The notes beneath the pieces were generated by a model, which made no database searches, had not been told where the DNA came from, and worked only from the letters and a program-made list of their open reading frames with translations. The position numbers and the translations under genes are program-made. This document shows, one piece after another, positions 24,183 to 32,742 of a stretch of DNA of 58,194 nt (position 1 is its first letter; every line of letters starts with the position of its first letter). The stretch covers positions 1 through 58,194 of the forward strand of contig CANQWO010000009.1 of NCBI GenBank assembly GCA_947627565.1. Reading direction: 5' to 3'. Source of the stretch: an uncultured Clostridia bacterium (GTDB taxonomy: Bacteria > Bacillota > Clostridia > Christensenellales > Borkfalkiaceae).

Positions 24183-26612
24183 ATGGAAAATTTAACACAA
24201 CAGGAGGCGGAACGCCTGATCGCAGGAAAACTTTCCCGCTATTTCGGCGTTGCGCCGGCAGAGGCCTCCCGCGAACAGCTCTATAAGGCCGTCGTCATGG
24301 CGGTGCGGGATCTGATGCTCGAAAAACGTCAAAAGTTCCATTTGAAGACGAAGGCTGCGCGTGCGAAGAGGGTATATTATCTTTGCATGGAATTTTTGAT
24401 GGGGCGTTCTCTCAAAAACAGCGTCTACAATCTCGGGATCGGCGCTCCGCTCGACGCCGCGCTCAAAAAGTACAAGACGAAACTGGAAGACCTCTATGAA
24501 GAGGAGCCCGATGCTGGGCTCGGGAACGGCGGCCTCGGCCGTCTTGCCGCTTGCTTCCTCGACGGGCTTGCAACGCAAAATTATCCCGCGATGGGCTTCT
24601 CCATCTGCTATCAATATGGATTGTTCAAGCAGAAGATCGTCGACGGTTGGCAGATCGAACTTCCCGACGTCTGGCTCCCGGGCGGGGAGGCCTGGCTCAC
24701 CATGCGTACCGATAAGACCTTCATCGTTCGTTTCGACGGGCAAGTCGAGGAGAAATGGACGGATCACGGCATGGAGACGATCTATCATAATGCCAAGGAA
24801 GTGGAGGCCGTCGCGTATGACATGATGGTGTCCGGAGCCGATTCGGAAGCGGTCAGCGTGCTTCGGCTGTGGCGTTCCCGTGCCGTGCAGGAATTTGACA
24901 TGCAGGCCTTTTCGCAGGGGAATTACGAGGCCGTCATGCGGGATGACAGCGACGCGCAGTTGATTTCCAAAGTGCTCTATCCTTCCGATAATCACAGCGA
25001 GGGGAAGTCGCTCCGCTTGAAACAGCAATATTTTCTCGTTTCGGCGTCTCTGCAATGTATCGTTTCCGATCATAAACGCCGCTACGGTTCGTTGGCCCGT
25101 CTGCCCGAAATGGCGGCCATCCATATCAATGATACGCACCCCGCGCTTGCGATCCCCGAACTCATGCGCATCCTCGTCGACGAAAACTATTTTGACTGGG
25201 ATACCGCTTGGAATATTACGACCGCCACTTGCGCATACACCAATCACACCGTGCTCGCGGAGGCGCTTGAAACGTGGGACGAACAGCTTGTGGCGCGGAA
25301 ACTTCCCCGTATTTATTGCATTTTGAAGGAGATCAACCGCCGTTTTTGCGATGACCTTTGGCATCGCTTCCCGGGGGACTGGAACAAGATCTCCCGCATG
25401 GCGATCCTGTCCCATGACAGCGTGCGCATGGCTAATCTCTGCGTGGTCGGTTCCCACTCCGTAAACGGCGTCTCCCAACTGCACAGCGAGATCATCAAAG
25501 AGAGCATTTTCCGCGATTTCTACGAATATACGCCCGAAAAGTTCTGCAATGTCACAAACGGCATTGCGCACAGAAGATGGCTCAACCAGTCCAATCCGGA
25601 ACTTTGTGCGCTGCTCGATGATTGTATCGGGACCGGGTACGCAAAAGATGCCGAAAAACTGCTCGGATTCAAGAAGTTTGCGAACGATAAGAGCGTCTTA
25701 AAGCGGCTTGATGAGATCAAGGCGATCAAAAAAGTCCAATTTTCGAACTATGCCAAAAAGACGCAGGGGATCGAGATCGACCCCAATACGGTGTTTGATG
25801 TACAGGCGAAGCGGATGCACGAATACAAGCGCCAACTTCTCAACGTCTTGCACATCATCGGCGTCTATAACGATCTTCGGGAAAACCCCAATCTCGACGT
25901 GCTTCCCAAGACATACATTTTCGGGGCGAAGGCGGCCGCCGGATACGACATGGCCAAGCAAATCATGAAACTTATCTGTTTCTTGGCAGAGGATATCCGG
26001 AAAGATCCCCGCATCCGCGAAAAGCTGAATGTCGTATACATGGAGAATTACAACGTTACCATGTCGGAGAAGCTCATGCCCGCCTCGGAGATATCCGAGC
26101 AGATTTCGCTCGCGGGAAAAGAGGCGAGCGGAACGGGGAACATGAAGTTTATGATCAACGGCGCGCTTACGATCGGCACGCTCGACGGCGCCAACGTTGA
26201 GATGGCGGAACGGGTGGGGGACGAAAATATCTTTATTTTCGGACTGAAAGCCGACGAAGTCAAGGCCATTTGGAATCAAGGTTATAATTCCAGCGTCTAT
26301 TATAACCAAAACACCTATTTGCGCAAGATCATCGAATCGCTCATCGTGGGCTTCAACGGCTGTTCGTTTGCGGAGATCGCGAACTATCTCCTGCGCAATG
26401 TGCGTATCGCCGATCCGTATATGTGTCTTGCGGACTATGAATCGTATGCGCAGACGCAGGAAAAGATGAGCGCGCTCTATGCAAACGATAAGATGAGTTG
26501 GAATAAAAAGTCGCTCATGAATATCGCGTCCGCGGGATATTTCTCCGCCGACCGCAGCGTCCGCGAATATGCGGCGAATATTTGGCACATCAAACCACTT
26601 GGAAAATCATAA
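24183..26612 (+). CDS. glgP: glycogen phosphorylase
   Basis: An 809-residue GT35 phosphorylase releasing glucose-1-phosphate from glycogen ends. Present are EEEPDAGLGNGGLGRLAACF near 104-123 (given as two parts: EEPDAGLGNGG and LGRLAAC), HINDTHPA near 315, VFDVQAKRMHEYKRQ near 537 and the pyridoxal-phosphate lysine in EASGTGNMKF near 650. Length matches bacterial enzymes. It is in the glycogen operon after a hairpin and ends 7 nt before the amylase start. Confidence 0.96.
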   Translation: MENLTQQEAERLIAGKLSRYFGVAPAEASREQLYKAVVMAVRDLMLEKRQKFHLKTKAARAKRVYYLCMEFLMGRSLKNSVYNLGIGAPLDAALKKYKTKLEDLYEEEPDAGLGNGGLGRLAACFLDGLATQNYPAMGFSICYQYGLFKQKIVDGWQIELPDVWLPGGEAWLTMRTDKTFIVRFDGQVEEKWTDHGMETIYHNAKEVEAVAYDMMVSGADSEAVSVLRLWRSRAVQEFDMQAFSQGNYEAVMRDDSDAQLISKVLYPSDNHSEGKSLRLKQQYFLVSASLQCIVSDHKRRYGSLARLPEMAAIHINDTHPALAIPELMRILVDENYFDWDTAWNITTATCAYTNHTVLAEALETWDEQLVARKLPRIYCILKEINRRFCDDLWHRFPGDWNKISRMAILSHDSVRMANLCVVGSHSVNGVSQLHSEIIKESIFRDFYEYTPEKFCNVTNGIAHRRWLNQSNPELCALLDDCIGTGYAKDAEKLLGFKKFANDKSVLKRLDEIKAIKKVQFSNYAKKTQGIEIDPNTVFDVQAKRMHEYKRQLLNVLHIIGVYNDLRENPNLDVLPKTYIFGAKAAAGYDMAKQIMKLICFLAEDIRKDPRIREKLNVVYMENYNVTMSEKLMPASEISEQISLAGKEASGTGNMKFMINGALTIGTLDGANVEMAERVGDENIFIFGLKADEVKAIWNQGYNSSVYYNQNTYLRKIIESLIVGFNGCSFAEIANYLLRNVRIADPYMCLADYESYAQTQEKMSALYANDKMSWNKKSLMNIASAGYFSADRSVREYAANIWHIKPLGKS

Positions 26613-26619
26613 GGCAGCC

Positions 26620-28461
26620 ATGCAACTACGGTATGATCCATTAGATCGCGCGTGTAAATCGCAAATCGGAGCTGTTTCGCGCGGGAGCGAGGTACTATTT
26701 CACGTATACTATTCGGCAGGCGGAGAAGAAAACTTCTCCGCCGATAGCTGTACGCTGAATTTTTATCAGGACGACGGAACGAAATTTTCCTTTCCGATGA
26801 AACGAACGGAGGACGGATTTACCGTTGCGCTCCGATTCCATCGGATCGGGTTGTATTTCTATTATTTTGACTTGGGGGGAAGCCGTTTTCTCGGCTGCGG
26901 GCCTCTGCGTGCGGGCGTCGTGACGGGGGAGCCCGCAAGCTGGCAGATCACCGTTTACGATGAATCGTATGAAACGCCCGCCTGGTTCAAGGGCGGGATC
27001 ATGTATCAGATCTTTCCCGATCGGTTTTGCAAGGTGGGGGAGTATCCCGCCAAGCCCTATCAAATTTTGCGGCAAGATTGGGGCGGACAACCCTATTTTC
27101 GGCCAAATTCCTTTGGAAAAGTGCTCAATAACGACTTCTTTGGCGGCAATCTCAACGGCATTCGAAGCCGACTCTCCTATCTTGCTTCGCTTCATGTGAC
27201 GACGATCTATCTCAATCCCATTTTCGAAGCCTATTCCAACCATCGCTATGATACGGGCGACTATCTGAAGATTGACGGTCTGCTCGGCACAGAGGCCGAT
27301 TTTAAGGCCTTGGCCGACGAAGCCGCCGGCTATGGGATCCGCTTGATCCTCGACGGCGTTTTCAATCATACGGGGGACGACAGCCGCTATTTCAATAAAT
27401 ACGGCCGCTACGACAGCTTGGGCGCCTATCAATCCCGTAATTCCCCCTATGCCGATTGGTATCGCTTCCAACATTTTCCCGATTCTTACGACAGTTGGTG
27501 GGGCGTCGAAACGCTCCCGGCCGTCAATGAAGATTCCCAAAGTTACCGCGATTTTCTCTTCGGGGCGGGCGGCGTCATCAAAACTTGGCTCAAACGCGGC
27601 GCGAGCGGCTATCGGCTCGACGTCGCCGACGAATTGCCCGATTCCTTTTTGCAATTACTGCGGCAAACCGTCAAATCGGAGGCGCTCGACGCGCTGGTCC
27701 TCGGCGAGGTTTGGGAGGACGCGTCCAATAAGATCGCTTACAGCGAGCGCCGCCAATATCTTCAGGGCCGCGAGCTGGATTCGGTCATGAATTATCCGCT
27801 CAAGAACTCGATCATTCATTTTGTTTTGACGGGCGATCTTTCGGAACTGCGTGAGACGGTCGCGATGCTCCGCGACAACTATCCCAAGGAGACGTTGGAC
27901 TGTCTCATGAATATTTTGGGGACGCATGACACGCCGCGCATTTTGACCGTAATGGGTAACAGGCAATGCGCCGACAAGGAGGAAATGTCCCGCACGCGTC
28001 TCTCCGACGAAGAAAAGACGCGCGCCAAGGCGCTCGTCAGGATGGCGGCAGTCTTGCAATATACGCTTCCGGGCGTTCCCTGCGTGTTTTACGGCGACGA
28101 GGCCGGGCTTGAGGGCTACATGGACCCGTTCTGCCGCGCGTGTTTCCCGTGGGACCAGATGGACAAATCGCTGTGCGCGTTTTATCGGCGGCTCGGCGAG
28201 ATCAGAACAAAGCGCATTCCCGAGGCGTTCCGCGACGGAGAATATCGTGAAATCTACGCCGATACCCGATGCCTCATCTTTGAAAGAAAAAGCGCACGCA
28301 CAAGCGCGTATGTATTTTGCAACAATTCCGCGACGCGATACAGTTTGAAGTTTCGGTCAGATGGTCGCTACAAAGAATTTCTGAGCGGCGAGGAATCGAC
28401 GGAGAGATTGGAGATCGGGCCGTTTTCATATGGGATCGTCGGGAAAATCGATGAAAAATAA
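26620..28461 (+). CDS. GH13 alpha-amylase family enzyme (neopullulanase/cyclomaltodextrinase-like)
   Basis: A 613-residue cytoplasmic GH13 enzyme without signal peptide. An N-terminal beta domain of about 130 residues resembles CBM34; the barrel shows IMYQIFPDRF near 128, NHRYDTGDY near 207, DGVFNHTG near 245, GYRLDVADEL (nucleophile Asp) near 330, LGEVWED (acid/base Glu) near 362 and LGTHDTPRI near 428. It likely hydrolyses malto-oligosaccharides or limit dextrins left by GlgP. The ATG at 26620 is preferred; translation could start at 26569 within glgP, but that segment does not look conserved. Last gene of the glycogen cluster. Confidence 0.93.
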   Translation: MQLRYDPLDRACKSQIGAVSRGSEVLFHVYYSAGGEENFSADSCTLNFYQDDGTKFSFPMKRTEDGFTVALRFHRIGLYFYYFDLGGSRFLGCGPLRAGVVTGEPASWQITVYDESYETPAWFKGGIMYQIFPDRFCKVGEYPAKPYQILRQDWGGQPYFRPNSFGKVLNNDFFGGNLNGIRSRLSYLASLHVTTIYLNPIFEAYSNHRYDTGDYLKIDGLLGTEADFKALADEAAGYGIRLILDGVFNHTGDDSRYFNKYGRYDSLGAYQSRNSPYADWYRFQHFPDSYDSWWGVETLPAVNEDSQSYRDFLFGAGGVIKTWLKRGASGYRLDVADELPDSFLQLLRQTVKSEALDALVLGEVWEDASNKIAYSERRQYLQGRELDSVMNYPLKNSIIHFVLTGDLSELRETVAMLRDNYPKETLDCLMNILGTHDTPRILTVMGNRQCADKEEMSRTRLSDEEKTRAKALVRMAAVLQYTLPGVPCVFYGDEAGLEGYMDPFCRACFPWDQMDKSLCAFYRRLGEIRTKRIPEAFRDGEYREIYADTRCLIFERKSARTSAYVFCNNSATRYSLKFRSDGRYKEFLSGEESTERLEIGPFSYGIVGKIDEK

Positions 28462-28465
28462 TACC

Positions 28466-28493
28466 TATGCCAGACATAATTATGTCTGGCATA
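28466..28493. repeat. perfect 28-bp palindrome after the GH13 gene
   Basis: Half-site TATGCCAGACATAA (28466-28479) and its exact complement to 28493, only 4 nt after the stop codon, with no T run. Its TATGTCTGGCATA half differs by one base from the TATGTCTGACATA core of the dispersed motif. Confidence 0.75.
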
Positions 28494-28684
28494 ATTATCG
28501 GAAATTTCATGGAACAACTTGCGCATGTTTGTGCGAAATCTTGTAAAACCGTGCAAAACAGCGCATGGTAAATCGTGTAAATCTGCGCAAAATCGGCATA
28601 ACGGCCGGGACGATCAATTATTTTGTAAAATTGCGTTTTTGGCCGAAAAACCGTGTAAATTTTGAAAAAGTGCCCCTATTTTTG

Positions 28685-28726
28685 CCATAACTATTCGTAA
28701 AAGCGTTGTTTTGCGAATAGTTATGG
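28685..28726. repeat. long hairpin, 18-bp arms
   Basis: CCATAACTATTCGTAAAA pairs with TTTTGCGAATAGTTATGG (one T-G) around GCGTTG. No T run follows, so it is not an obvious terminator. Confidence 0.8.
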
Positions 28727-28739
28727 ATATCCTCCCCAC

Positions 28740-28840
28740 TTGAATTTCCCTCAATCCCGTTGCAATTTTCCATAGGACACACTGTAATTTTTTCATCCTG
28801 CCAACTGGAATTTCGCATTCGGCCAATTGCAATTTCCCCA
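28740..28840. repeat. array of five degenerate direct repeats spaced about 22 bp
   Basis: The element TG-N-AATTT recurs with AATTT at 28743, 28764, 28786, 28809 and 28831: spacings 21, 22, 23 and 22, two helical turns. Units read TTGAATTTCC, TTGCAATTTTC, CTGTAATTTTT, CTGGAATTTCG and TTGCAATTTCC. Same-face spacing suggests protein binding sites. Confidence 0.55.
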
Positions 28841-28990
28841 AGGCATGCCGATCTGCGCAAACGATGTCATTGGCGTGCACACTGCGCCGTATCGTTCGAT
28901 TCCGCATCATCGGTCGAAAAATAGCAACCCATTTTCGACTTGTCTCTTTTTTTTTGCCCTGCCTGTGTTATTATGGTTTTGGAGGTATTT

Positions 28991-29251
28991 ATGAAGCCGC
29001 TCGCAAAAAAATTACATGATCTCCGTATCTCACACGGTTGCATTTCCCAGATGACGCTTTCCGAGCTCACGGGAATCAGCCAGTCCTCTCTTGCGCGTTG
29101 GGAACTTGGGCAGTCGGAGCCGCGGGCTTCGGAAATCTCCATTCTGTGCCGGCATTATCAAATCAGCGCCGACGAACTTTTGGATCTCGCAGATATCCCT
29201 GCCGTCTCCGAGAAAACTGCCCGTCAAAAAAGCGCAGGCGGATCGAGGTAA
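28991..29251 (+). CDS. small XRE-family helix-turn-helix regulator
   Basis: An 86-residue DNA-binding protein. The helix-turn-helix spans about residues 6-62: LAKKLHDLRISHG, MTLSELTGISQSSLARWELG (recognition helix SQSSLARWE) and the trailing PRASEISILCRHYQISADELL typical of Cro/C1-type regulators. No further domain. GGAGG 5 nt before the ATG at 28991 fixes the start; the longer frame from 28940 lacks a site. It ends 6 nt before the recombinase gene, so the two are probably co-transcribed. The repeats upstream are candidates for its operators. Confidence 0.88.
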   Translation: MKPLAKKLHDLRISHGCISQMTLSELTGISQSSLARWELGQSEPRASEISILCRHYQISADELLDLADIPAVSEKTARQKSAGGSR

Positions 29252-29257
29252 CGCGGA

Positions 29258-30322
29258 ATGAAGACCAAACGAGGCGCCGATTACTATCAGGAGCGCAATC
29301 TGAGAAATTTGGATAAGATCTACGAACTGCTTGACGATCTCCCCTACTTTTGCGAGGATTTTTTCCGCGGCGTCGAAACGCGGACAAGCACGCTTACCCG
29401 TCTCAATTATTGCTACGATCTTCGTATCTTCTTCGATTTCCTCATGAAGAAAAAGTTTCGCGGCAAGATCTCCGACGTCCATGATTTTACGTTCGAACAT
29501 TTAGAGCTCGTGACGGATACCGATCTTGAGATCTATCTCTCCTATCTCTCCCACTATCGCTTTCAGGACAAGGATCTTTCCTGCGACGAACGCGCCAAGG
29601 CAAGAAAATTATCGACTGTCCGATCCATGTACAAGTATTTCTTCAATAAGGGCTTGATCTCCGTCAATCATACGGCAAAGGTTTCCATGCCCAAATTGCA
29701 CGATAAAGAGATCATTCGCCTGGAAAAAGCGGAAGTCTCCGAGCTTTTGGATACGGCGGAATACGGCAACGGGATCTCCCGCCACATGGAGGGCTATCAT
29801 GAGCGGACAAAAGTGCGCGATTGTGCGATCCTGACGCTTTTCCTGGGGACCGGGATCCGTATTTCCGAACTCGTTGGGCTCAACAACGAGAGCATTGATT
29901 TTGCGGCAAAATCCTTTATCGTAACGCGAAAAGGCGGCAATAAGGCGATCCTGTATTTTTCCGATGAGGTTGCGCACGCGCTCGAGGCCTATGTGGAGCA
30001 AAAAAACAACGATCCCAAGGTCCCCGCCAACGAGCCCGCGCTCTTTCTCTCGATGCAGTATCGCCGCATCACCGTGCGCGCCGTCGAGAATCTTGTCAAA
30101 AAATATGCCGCCATCGTGACGCCGCTCAAACACATCACGCCGCATAAACTTCGTTCCACCTACGGCACCGCGCTCTACCGCGAGACGGGCGATATCTATA
30201 TTGTCGCCGACGTTCTCGGACACCGCGACGTCAATACGACCCGCAAGCATTATGCGGCCATCACCGAAGACAACCGCAAGGCCGTGGCGGATCGGGTAAA
30301 GCTGCATCGAGAAGATGAGTGA
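29258..30322 (+). CDS. tyrosine recombinase (XerC/D-like)
   Basis: A 354-residue tyrosine recombinase. An N-terminal SAM-like core-binding domain (about 40-140, with LTRLNYCYDLRIFFDFL) precedes the catalytic domain. Catalytic residues are visible: Arg in GTGIRISEL near 206, Lys in RKGGNK near 227, His-x-x-Arg in PHKLRSTYG near 293-296, His in LGHRDVNTT near 317 and the Tyr nucleophile in RKHYAAI near 327. It is about 50 residues longer than XerC/XerD. It sits between an XRE gene and hflX/lexA, with no phage genes around, so a resident role rather than a prophage is likely, though its target is unknown. Confidence 0.92.
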   Translation: MKTKRGADYYQERNLRNLDKIYELLDDLPYFCEDFFRGVETRTSTLTRLNYCYDLRIFFDFLMKKKFRGKISDVHDFTFEHLELVTDTDLEIYLSYLSHYRFQDKDLSCDERAKARKLSTVRSMYKYFFNKGLISVNHTAKVSMPKLHDKEIIRLEKAEVSELLDTAEYGNGISRHMEGYHERTKVRDCAILTLFLGTGIRISELVGLNNESIDFAAKSFIVTRKGGNKAILYFSDEVAHALEAYVEQKNNDPKVPANEPALFLSMQYRRITVRAVENLVKKYAAIVTPLKHITPHKLRSTYGTALYRETGDIYIVADVLGHRDVNTTRKHYAAITEDNRKAVADRVKLHREDE

Positions 30323-30404
30323 CGACCCATTTTCGGGTCGCTTCAGGAGAAGTTGTGCAAGAAGTCGAACGCATCTATGTCATACAACCCATTTCCGGGT
30401 CGTC
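30323..30404. repeat. two copies of a CGACCC-N6-GGGTCG palindrome around the hflX start
   Basis: CGACCCATTTTCGGGTCG at about 30323-30340 and CAACCCATTTCCGGGTCG at about 30386-30403, 62 bp apart. The first lies between the recombinase stop and the hflX ribosome site, the second in hflX codons. A third copy forms the inside of the murC terminator (18029-18046). Confidence 0.6.
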
Positions 30405-31572
30405 TTATCACGTCCTGCACGCAGAGGCCGTTGCGCTCATCGAGAGCGCAGGCGCCGCCTACGCCGGGACGATCTATCAACCCATACGCGAAGTCAATCC
30501 CGCGACCTATATCGGCGAGGGCAAGTTGCGCGAACTCGAGGAGCGTCTTGCGGGACTGGATGTCACGGTCCTCTTCAACGGGGATCTCTCCCCTTCCCAG
30601 ACGCTCAACATCTCCAAGGCGTTGGGCGGCCGCAAGGTCATCGACCGCACGACGCTGATCCTCGATATCTTTGCGCTCCGTGCGCAGACCGGGGAGGGAA
30701 AACTGCAGGTGGAGCTGGCGCAGTATCAATATCTCTATCCGCGGCTCAAGGGCAAGGGCGAGGCGCTTTCGCGGCTTGGGGGCGGGATCGGAACGCGCGG
30801 CCCCGGCGAGACCCGTCTCGAGACCGACCGCCGGCACATCCGCGCGCGCATCCATGCGCTCAAAGAAAAACTGAAGGAGACGGAACAGCGCCGCCGGTTG
30901 CAGTCCGAACGCAGAAAAAAGGAACGCGTCAAGACCGTCGCGCTCGTCGGGTATACGAATACGGGGAAATCCACGCTGCTCCATGCCGTCACGGGCGCGG
31001 ATGTCTTGGTAAAAGACGCTCTGTTTGCAACGCTGGACCCCACGGCCCGCGCGTTTGAGATCGAAGGCGTCCCCTTTCTCATGGTGGATACGGTCGGGTT
31101 TTTGCAGGACCTCCCCACCCATCTCATCGAGGCGTTCAAATCGACGCTTGAAAGCGCACTGAATTGCAATCTCGCGCTCATCGTATGCGATGCGACGGGC
31201 GCTTACGACGTGCAGCTCAAGACGACGCTGGATACGTTAAACGGAATGGGGTTTCATGCGCCCTATCTCGTTGTCATGAATAAATGCGATCTCGTTGCGG
31301 GGGCCAGATTCCCCAAGGAATATGTCGAGATCTCCGCCCAAAACGGCACGGGCTTGGAGGAATTAAAGCGCCGGATCTTTGAAGCGCTCCGGGACGAATT
31401 TATCCGCGCCAAGTTGTTTATCCCCTATCCGGCGATGTCCGCATATACGGCGCTCCGGCCCCTTTTGACGGAGCGTTCCGTCGAATACACAGAGGACGGC
31501 ATGGTGGCCGAAGCCATCATTCCCACGATCTATGCGGAAAAGTTTCGCGGATTTCGCAAGGAGGAAATATGA
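30355..31572 (+). CDS. hflX: GTPase HflX
   Basis: A ~405-residue HflX, a ribosome-associated GTPase that splits or rescues stalled ribosomes. The N-terminal HflX domain shows TYIGEGKL near 44, FNGDLSPSQ and the Gly-rich RLGGGIGTRGPGETRLE near 140-156; a coiled helix follows; the G domain has G1 GYTNTGKST near 200, G3 DTVGF near 245 and G4 NKCD near 315. The GTG at 30355 sits 4 nt after AGGAGA and is the likely start; the frame open from 30319 would overlap the recombinase. Overlaps the next gene by 4 nt (ATGA). Confidence 0.95.
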   Translation: MQEVERIYVIQPISGSSYHVLHAEAVALIESAGAAYAGTIYQPIREVNPATYIGEGKLRELEERLAGLDVTVLFNGDLSPSQTLNISKALGGRKVIDRTTLILDIFALRAQTGEGKLQVELAQYQYLYPRLKGKGEALSRLGGGIGTRGPGETRLETDRRHIRARIHALKEKLKETEQRRRLQSERRKKERVKTVALVGYTNTGKSTLLHAVTGADVLVKDALFATLDPTARAFEIEGVPFLMVDTVGFLQDLPTHLIEAFKSTLESALNCNLALIVCDATGAYDVQLKTTLDTLNGMGFHAPYLVVMNKCDLVAGARFPKEYVEISAQNGTGLEELKRRIFEALRDEFIRAKLFIPYPAMSAYTALRPLLTERSVEYTEDGMVAEAIIPTIYAEKFRGFRKEEI

Positions 31573-32462
31573 TCAAAAACGCATTGAAGAATTTCACAAA
31601 AAATCTCTTGCTTCTGTTTGTCCCCATGGGGATCTTCTATCTGTTTTTGATCATAGCCATCTTCGGCATGTTTTCGGCCGCGACGGGGAGCGCGCAGAAG
31701 ATGCTCGCGGATCTGACGGAGCTCATCCATCTTTCGTCGGAGCAATCGTCCGCCTCCGTCAACGAATTTCTTGCCTATTCTTTGGGACAGCTCAACTGGG
31801 ACGGGAGTCTCCTGAATATCGCGCGGCAAATTTTGAGCAGCGGATGGTTACAGACGACGCTGAACGGCTTTTTCCAAACGCTCAACGCCTCCACTGCGGG
31901 ATTCGAAGGGCAGATGAAGGCCATAATCGGAGATTTTCTTGCTTCGATGAAGGCCATGCTGGCTGCAGCCTTTCTGACGCTTAGCCTCGGGCTGGTTTGC
32001 GCCAACTATGCGACGAGGTTTGCCGTCAGACGAATCACCGTCAAGGGCAGCGTCAAAAAATTCATCGTCGCCCATACGGTCGTACCGCTCGTGGAATCCA
32101 TCCTGCTTCTGGTGGCGCTGTGCTTTTTTGCCGTCATCAAGATCTACGGGACCCTGCTGCTCTTTGTCCTCATGATCTTCACGAGCGGGATCTCGCTTAC
32201 GGCCTCGTGGCTCATCCATCGCGACGGCATGCTTGGCTTAAAGGAAGTCCTGACGCCGAAAAACATCTTCAGCCAGCTTGTTGCATTTGGGCTGATCCTT
32301 CTCATTGACGTGGCGCTTGCGGCCGTGCTGTTTTTGATCAATCCGCTCCTTGCAGTCCTGCTGCTCGTACCCATCGTGCTCTATTCGCAAAACATCGTGG
32401 ACGTCAACTGCGACGCCTATGTAAGTTCCCTGGCGGAAAAGAAAATGCAGGCAACGAAATGA
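31569..32462 (+). CDS. conserved membrane protein of unknown function
   Basis: A 297-residue hydrophobic protein. Membrane segments lie at about 12-38 (LLLLFVPMGIFYLFLIIAIF), 122-145, 165-190, 192-210 and 228-265; a polar loop of about 80 residues between the first two is Ser/Gln-rich. I recognise no family motif. The layout (long extracytoplasmic loop, four later helices) resembles the YihY-like or small transporter-type membrane proteins, but that is only a likeness. Coupled to hflX by an ATGA overlap and followed by a strong terminator. Confidence 0.75.
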   Translation: MIKNALKNFTKNLLLLFVPMGIFYLFLIIAIFGMFSAATGSAQKMLADLTELIHLSSEQSSASVNEFLAYSLGQLNWDGSLLNIARQILSSGWLQTTLNGFFQTLNASTAGFEGQMKAIIGDFLASMKAMLAAAFLTLSLGLVCANYATRFAVRRITVKGSVKKFIVAHTVVPLVESILLLVALCFFAVIKIYGTLLLFVLMIFTSGISLTASWLIHRDGMLGLKEVLTPKNIFSQLVAFGLILLIDVALAAVLFLINPLLAVLLLVPIVLYSQNIVDVNCDAYVSSLAEKKMQATK

Positions 32463-32471
32463 TGCCGAAAA

Positions 32472-32514
32472 AACGCAGAAGGGATTTGGCCGATCGCCAA
32501 ATCCCTTCTGCGTT
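32472..32514. terminator. strong bidirectional hairpin after the membrane protein gene
   Basis: A 19-bp perfect stem, AACGCAGAAGGGATTTGGC (32472-32490) and its complement to 32514, loop CGATC, between converging genes. A-rich sequence on the left serves the - strand gene. Confidence 0.85.
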
Positions 32515-32552
32515 CTCCGAACGGGATCGTTATATATATCCTGCGGAGTCGG

Positions 32553-32732
32553 TCATTCCTCTCTGGGATCCCGGATGATCTTGTCGATCTTGATGCTCAC
32601 GAAATCCTTGATGTCGAGGCACTTGCCGCAGTTGGTGCAGGGCTTGGAGGGGTCGAGATCGCAGACCTCGCACTCCATGCATCCGTCGCACTCCTTGCCG
32701 TCGTATAAAACGCATTCTTTCCCAAGTTCCAT
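32553..32732 (-). CDS. Cys-rich mini-protein (59 residues), unknown function
   Basis: A 59-residue acidic protein beginning MELGKECVLYDGKEC. Eight cysteines are at 7, 15, 18, 21, 24, 32, 35 and 38, giving C-x2-C-x2-C-x2-C and a second C-x2-C-x2-C cluster, a pattern suited to zinc or an iron-sulfur cluster. I believe similar small proteins (CDLDP ... CDNCxKC) are conserved in Clostridia without known function. GAGGT lies upstream of the ATG at 32732; a longer frame to 32882 runs through the promoter and is rejected. It is divergent from lexA and has a hairpin-bearing leader. Confidence 0.8.
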   Translation of the reverse strand: MELGKECVLYDGKECDGCMECEVCDLDPSKPCTNCGKCLDIKDFVSIKIDKIIRDPREE

Positions 32733-32742
32733 TTGAGACCTC

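Larger units (their letters stand above)
28494..28990. other. 500-nt gene-free, repeat-rich region upstream of the XRE gene
   Basis: No open frame looks coding. From 28540 to 28660 GTAAA occurs five times, often as GTGTAAAT or TTGTAAAA, with scattered TGCGCA. Then come a 42-nt hairpin (28685-28726) and a five-unit array with ~22-bp spacing (28740-28840). AGCAACCCATTTTCGACTTG (28923-28942) is almost repeated at 32747-32766. A TTATTAT box near 28968 could be the -10 of the XRE gene. Confidence 0.6.

Noticed and set aside
26685-26714. possible further copy of the dispersed motif (GAGGTACTATTTCACGTATA)
   Set aside because: Only about 12 bases match; the TGACATA end is absent.
28540-28840. CRISPR array
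   Set aside because: Repeats are too short and degenerate, spacing is 21-23 bp in total, and no cas gene is nearby.
28848-28920. tRNA-like stretch with GTTCGATTCC and a weak GCCGAT/ATCGGT acceptor-like pairing
   Set aside because: The T-arm stem does not pair and no D or anticodon stem can be drawn.
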